From Saprospiraceae bacterium (GTDB taxonomy: Bacteria; Bacteroidota; Bacteroidia; Chitinophagales; Saprospiraceae), in the NCBI GenBank assembly GCA_013002625.1, contig JABDJE010000062.1:1-15821 (forward strand): a stretch of DNA of 15,821 nucleotides, in the 5' to 3' direction. Position 1 is the stretch's first letter, and each line of letters starts with the position of its first letter. The notes beneath the pieces are model-generated. The model had not been told where the DNA came from. It saw only the letters and a list, made by a program, of their open reading frames with translations, and did not search any database. A program made the position numbers and the translations under genes. This document shows positions 12,012-15,821 of the stretch, piece by piece.

Positions 12012-13673
12012 TTGGAATCCTCAAATCGCGGCTTATCGGCTGCGCAATTATTTGTGAAATGTTTAGAGGCAGAAGGCGTCGATTATATTTTTGGTGTCCC
12101 CGGCGAAGAAAATGAAGCCTTCCTTTTTGCATTGGCAGAATCTAATATTCAATTTGTTCCAACGAGACATGAGCAAGGTGCTGCCTTCATCGCAAATGTC
12201 ATTGGACGAATAACAGGCAAAGCTGGTATATGTCTGTCCACCTTAGGTCCCGGCGCTACAAACCTGATTACAGGTGTTGCGGATGCTTATTTGGACAAAT
12301 CGCCTGTTGTGGCCATCACTGCACAAGGAGGGATTGACAGGATGCACCATGAAAGTCATCAGTTGATTGATATTGTTCAAATGTTCAAGCCCATTACAAA
12401 ATGGAACGACTCAATCAAAGATCCTGACACTATCCCTGAATTTGTCAGAAAAGCATTTAAGCTTGCAGAAATGGAAAAGCCGGGCGCAACGCATATCGAA
12501 CTTTCTGAAGATATTGCATCACTTCAAGTTGATAGCAAGGCCAAACCATTAACAGTTAATTCTAATCGTCGTCCCGCGGCGCATCCTGCTTCGATCAAAG
12601 AAGCAATACAGATGATTCAAAGGGCAAATAAGATCCTAATTTTAGCAGGGAATGGTGCCATTCGGAACAGAGCCAGTAAGGCCTTAACAGAATTTTCAAT
12701 GAAATATAATTTCCCGGTTTCCTCCACTTTTATGGGTAAGGGCGCCGTGTCAGATAAGCTATCAACGGCCTTGGGTAGTGTTGGCTTGGGATTTAAAGAT
12801 TATGTTATCGAAGCTTTTGAGCAAGCTGATCTTATTTTAACTATTGGATATGATATTGCGGAATTCAATCCTGCCAACTGGAATATTGGTGAAAAGAAAA
12901 AAATAATCCACATAGACTTTGAACCATCAGAAGTGTACACTGAATATATTCCCGATCTCGAGTTAATAGGTGATATCGGTGAAATCTTACAGGTCCTTTC
13001 CGACCAATTGAATCAGCCCGCCAGAGATAATTGGTTCTATGCTATTCGTGATAGGGTGCGTCATTCGATAGAAGAATTTTCACAAAGTGATCAAGAAGAA
13101 AGTTTTCATGTTCCAGGCGTCATTGCTGCGGTTAGGGAGATTATGGATGATGATGGTTTACTGATCAGTGATGTAGGCAGTCACAAAATGTGGATAGCAC
13201 GAAACTATCAGACCTATACGCCCAATGGATGTATAATATCAAATGGTCTGGCCTCAATGGGCATTGCGCTACCTGGTGGCATAGCCGCAAAAATTGTTGA
13301 TCCAAACAGACAAGTTGTAAGTCTTATGGGCGATGGCGGTGCCATGATGAATATTCAGGAATTGGAAACTGCCAAGAGGATGAAAACCGGCTATTGTATC
13401 GTAATTTGTAATGATAACAATTATGGTCTGATTGAATGGAAGCAAAAGCGCAATACAAATTCTTCCACTGGAACAAAATTGACCAATCCTGATTTCACGG
13501 CTCTAGCACGCAGTTTTGATATTCCAGGATTCAAACCCAATACAATCGGTGCGTTTAAGTCGATTCTCAAAAAGCACCTTAACGAAAATAAATTATGTGT
13601 TATTGAAATGCCGATTGACCCTTCGGTAAACGAGAGCCTAACCGATGAATTAAATAACTATTTCAACTCATAA
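12012..13673 (+). CDS. AlsS-like thiamine-diphosphate enzyme; possible 2-oxoglutarate decarboxylase
   Basis: 553 aa with the full three-domain TPP-enzyme layout. The N-terminal PYR domain has catalytic Glu54 in RHEQGAAF and the STLGPGATNL loop. The central domain carries ILTIGYDIAEFNPANWN and PDLELIGDI, typical of the catabolic acetolactate synthase (AlsS) branch. The C-terminal PP domain has the diphosphate motif GDGG at 440-443 to NDNN at 467-470. It starts with TTG. Automatic annotation would say acetolactate synthase large subunit, but no regulatory subunit or branched-chain gene is adjacent. The next gene, three bases on, is a succinate-semialdehyde-type dehydrogenase. The PGEEN and DRMHHESHQ words resemble, from memory, the cyanobacterial 2-oxoglutarate decarboxylases (SYNPCC7002_A2770 type) more than AlsS. 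If so it would convert 2-oxoglutarate to succinic semialdehyde plus CO2. Fold is certain; substrate is inference. Confidence 0.85.
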   Translation: MESSNRGLSAAQLFVKCLEAEGVDYIFGVPGEENEAFLFALAESNIQFVPTRHEQGAAFIANVIGRITGKAGICLSTLGPGATNLITGVADAYLDKSPVVAITAQGGIDRMHHESHQLIDIVQMFKPITKWNDSIKDPDTIPEFVRKAFKLAEMEKPGATHIELSEDIASLQVDSKAKPLTVNSNRRPAAHPASIKEAIQMIQRANKILILAGNGAIRNRASKALTEFSMKYNFPVSSTFMGKGAVSDKLSTALGSVGLGFKDYVIEAFEQADLILTIGYDIAEFNPANWNIGEKKKIIHIDFEPSEVYTEYIPDLELIGDIGEILQVLSDQLNQPARDNWFYAIRDRVRHSIEEFSQSDQEESFHVPGVIAAVREIMDDDGLLISDVGSHKMWIARNYQTYTPNGCIISNGLASMGIALPGGIAAKIVDPNRQVVSLMGDGGAMMNIQELETAKRMKTGYCIVICNDNNYGLIEWKQKRNTNSSTGTKLTNPDFTALARSFDIPGFKPNTIGAFKSILKKHLNENKLCVIEMPIDPSVNESLTDELNNYFNS

Positions 13674-13676
13674 GCT

Positions 13677-15050
13677 ATGTCTTCAATCACCACTCTTAAT
13701 CCTGCTACAAATCAAAAAATTGATACTTACCAATTGTATTCACCGGACATGACAAGTCAAATTCTTACGGAAGTACAAGCCACCTGGAAATCTTGGCGAC
13801 AAACAGATTTCGAACACCGCGCACAACTCATGCGTAAGGCCGCTCGGGTCTTACGAGATAATAAAAAAAGTTATGCTACAATGATGATGCAGGAAATGGG
13901 TAAAGTTCACTCTTCTGGCGTTGCTGAAATTGAAAAATGTGCTTGGGTGTGCGAATATTATGCCGATAATGCATCCACATTTCTCGAAAGAGAATTCATT
14001 GAAAGCGATGCTTCATCTTCCTACATAAGTTATGAGCCTTTAGGTGTAATCCTTGCGGTGATGCCGTGGAATTATCCTTTCTGGCAGGTCTTCCGATTTG
14101 CAGCGCCGACCCTTATGGCAGGAAATTGCGGCATACTCAAACACGCATCAAATGTTCCCGGTTGTGCATTGTTGATTGAAGATGTGTTCATTAAGGCCGG
14201 ATTTCCGGATAACACCTTCCGATCATTGCTTATCCCAAGTTCAGATGTTGAAGCTGTTATTGAAAATGATATTATTAAGGCAGTCACCTTAACCGGGAGT
14301 GGGCCTGCTGGTTCTGCTGTGGCTTCCAAGGCAGGACAGCATATTAAAAAAACCGTTTTGGAATTGGGCGGTAGTGACCCCTACTTGATACTTGAGGATG
14401 CTGACATAGCACTTGCAGCTTCCCAATGTTGTCAATCCAGACTATTGAATGCTGGGCAAAGTTGTATTGGTGCCAAGCGATTCATCGTAGTGGACGCCAT
14501 TTATGATGCGTTTCTTGAGGCTTTTAAAGATAATATGTCTAATGCAATTATGGGTAATCCAGTTGAGCAAGTTGATCTGGGACCTATGGCCAGACATGAC
14601 CTGCGTGATGAGGTGCATGACCAGGTTGTAAAAAGTATTGAAAAAGGCGCAAAACTGGAATTGGGTGGGAACGTTCCTGATCATGAAGGGGCTTTCTATC
14701 CGCCAACTATTTTGACGAAAGTCAAACCAGGAATGCCAGCGTATGATGAAGAGATATTTGGTCCGGTAGCTTCTGTAATTCGCGTTAAAAATGAAGAAGA
14801 AGCTATCCGTGTAGCAAATGATTCGTCTTTTGGATTAGGCGGGGCTGTATTCACCAAGGATATTAAACGCGGTGAACGTATTGCAGCACAAGAACTTCAG
14901 TCTGGATGTTGCTTTGTTAACCAGTTTGTGAAATCTGACCCTAGACTTCCTTTTGGAGGCATAAAAACCAGCGGATACGGTCGTGAGTTAAGTTACTACG
15001 GTATTAGGGAATTCGTGAATATAAAGACGGTCTATATCAATAATAACTAA
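13677..15050 (+). CDS. NAD(P)-dependent aldehyde dehydrogenase, succinate-semialdehyde dehydrogenase type
   Basis: 457 aa, a complete aldehyde dehydrogenase. Oxyanion Asn132 lies in MPWNYPFW, cofactor-binding Lys155 in LKHASN, the cofactor turn is TLTGSGPAGSAVA, general base Glu229 lies in LELGG, and nucleophile Cys263 in NAGQSCIGAKR. EEIFGPVA and PFGGIKTSGYGRE complete the C-terminal part. The short length and the NAGQSCIGAKR form belong to the GabD/Sad-like succinate-semialdehyde branch, which oxidises succinic semialdehyde to succinate. Start ATG at 13677, three bases after the upstream stop, so translation is probably coupled. Paired with the TPP enzyme it could complete a 2-oxoglutarate to succinate bypass. 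If the partner is a true acetolactate synthase, the aldehyde substrate would be different. Its stop overlaps the convergent gene by four bases. Confidence 0.9.
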   Translation: MSSITTLNPATNQKIDTYQLYSPDMTSQILTEVQATWKSWRQTDFEHRAQLMRKAARVLRDNKKSYATMMMQEMGKVHSSGVAEIEKCAWVCEYYADNASTFLEREFIESDASSSYISYEPLGVILAVMPWNYPFWQVFRFAAPTLMAGNCGILKHASNVPGCALLIEDVFIKAGFPDNTFRSLLIPSSDVEAVIENDIIKAVTLTGSGPAGSAVASKAGQHIKKTVLELGGSDPYLILEDADIALAASQCCQSRLLNAGQSCIGAKRFIVVDAIYDAFLEAFKDNMSNAIMGNPVEQVDLGPMARHDLRDEVHDQVVKSIEKGAKLELGGNVPDHEGAFYPPTILTKVKPGMPAYDEEIFGPVASVIRVKNEEEAIRVANDSSFGLGGAVFTKDIKRGERIAAQELQSGCCFVNQFVKSDPRLPFGGIKTSGYGRELSYYGIREFVNIKTVYINNN

Positions 15051-15821
15051 GAAGGCAGTTCAAGATCAACCACCAGTGGGTGATGATCTGAGCCCATTGC
15101 TTCAAGACAGTCCATCTTTATCAACTTGATATCTTTTGAGAAAAAGATTTGATCGATTGGAATCTTAATGGGCCACCAGCTAGGAAATGTTGGGTAGAGC
15201 CCTCTACCCTTCCTTGGATCGCCAAGTCTTGTCGATCTGGTAAAATATTGCGTGGCTTTACTCCATGCTACATCGTTTAAATCTCCACCAACTATTATTG
15301 AAGTTGAAGCCTTGACACTATTAATATATTCCGCGGCTCTGTACAACTCTCTGTCTTTTGGCCCTGCGTACAATAATTCTCCGGGTACAGGAGGTTTAGG
15401 ATGCAGCATCCACAGTATTATTTCATTGTCATTATATCTTAAAGATATTTCTATCGATGGAACATCATCTCTTACTAAATGGTGAATGGTCGATTTTAAA
15501 AATGGCAATCGACTAAAGATTATTAAGCCATAGGTATCTTCTCTAAGGCCTGAACTGACATGCGGATAAGATTCTTCAAGAACTGCCAACTTATTGCGCC
15601 ACGCCCTGTCTGTTTCAGATAACATGATAATATCAGCTTCTGCTTCTTTGAGTCCACCGATAACATCTTCATATTCAGAATTATGCTGATATACATTAAA
15701 AATTAAGATGCGAAGATTATCACCGTCGCCGGTACTGGATTGAATTTCTTTTTTGCCCAGAAATGAAAAAGGCCAAATCGAAGAAACACAATATATGATT
15801 GAGCATACCAATCCCGTCAAC
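15047..15821 (-). CDS. EEP superfamily (endonuclease/exonuclease/phosphatase) protein, N-terminus beyond window
   Basis: At least 257 residues are readable up to the right edge with no stop. The family usually has N-terminal membrane helices, and the visible start (GLVCSIIYCVSSIWPFSFLG) looks like the last of these. I therefore take the gene as 5'-truncated by the window rather than starting at the TTG at 15820. The EEP core motifs appear in order: FNVYQHN (metal-side Asn), LSETD (catalytic Glu), SRLPF, HPKPP, GGDLND (DxN), IDQIFFS and GSDHHPLV (Asp-His). This points to a membrane-anchored, extracytoplasmic phosphodiesterase/nuclease-like hydrolase of the YafD-like group; the substrate is not predictable. 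Convergent with the aldehyde dehydrogenase gene, with stop codons overlapping. Confidence 0.85.
   Translation of the reverse strand, partial: LTGLVCSIIYCVSSIWPFSFLGKKEIQSSTGDGDNLRILIFNVYQHNSEYEDVIGGLKEAEADIIMLSETDRAWRNKLAVLEESYPHVSSGLREDTYGLIIFSRLPFLKSTIHHLVRDDVPSIEISLRYNDNEIILWMLHPKPPVPGELLYAGPKDRELYRAAEYINSVKASTSIIVGGDLNDVAWSKATQYFTRSTRLGDPRKGRGLYPTFPSWWPIKIPIDQIFFSKDIKLIKMDCLEAMGSDHHPLVVDLELPS

Noticed and set aside
12012..13673. Biosynthetic acetolactate synthase (ilvB) of a branched-chain amino acid operon
   Set aside because: No ilvN, ilvC or ilvD neighbours; central-domain words fit the AlsS / 2-oxoacid decarboxylase branch better.

Overview
The window looks like a chromosomal segment of a member of the Bacteroidota, possibly Saprospiria-like, though the family is a guess. 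The signs are a C-terminal type IX secretion (T9SS) sorting domain, signal peptides ending in -AQ, TTG-N20-TAnnTTTG-type promoters, a Reg_prop protein and AT-rich ribosome-binding regions. No transposase, integrase, CRISPR array or phage structural module is visible.

Left part (1-8254). The end of the window cuts a minus-strand gene for an exported Reg_prop beta-propeller protein. Divergent from it lies a surface-protein locus. It holds a 1146-aa mosaic adhesin-like protein (six 56-residue FG-GAP-like repeats, a GGAI/FxxN beta-helix, a choice-of-anchor Q-like segment, a thrombospondin type 3 repeat, an 11-Asp tract and a T9SS sorting domain). Next come a 75-aa free-standing LuxR-type DNA-binding protein and a 1047-aa exported kelch/tail-fibre-like protein ending in an intramolecular chaperone (peptidase S74) domain. 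The same promoter/operator block, with 22 identical bases followed by a conserved -7 region at the same spacing, lies in front of both the mosaic gene and the luxR-like gene. The two units are therefore probably co-regulated, and the small LuxR protein is the obvious candidate regulator.

Middle (8255-8924). This is a non-coding RNA-gene region on the minus strand: a well-formed promoter, a structured leader, a CAT-anticodon tRNA (tRNA-Met) and two terminators. It also holds REP-like GTCCCGAT/ATCGGGAC hairpins, including an exact 43-bp direct repeat and a 12-bp duplication of the tRNA 5' end.

Right part (8925-15821). A minus-strand envelope/stress-type cluster encodes a YtxH protein, a two-helix membrane protein fused to a DUF2383-like bundle, and a second stand-alone DUF2383-like protein. 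Divergent from it is a tight plus-strand operon: an AI-2E-family membrane protein, an AlsS-like thiamine-diphosphate enzyme and a GabD-like aldehyde dehydrogenase, with gaps of 6 and 3 bases. The enzyme pair recalls the cyanobacterial 2-oxoglutarate decarboxylase / succinate-semialdehyde dehydrogenase bypass of the TCA cycle. This is the most interesting metabolic hypothesis in the window. A convergent EEP-family (endonuclease/exonuclease/phosphatase) gene overlaps the end of that operon by four bases and runs off the right edge.
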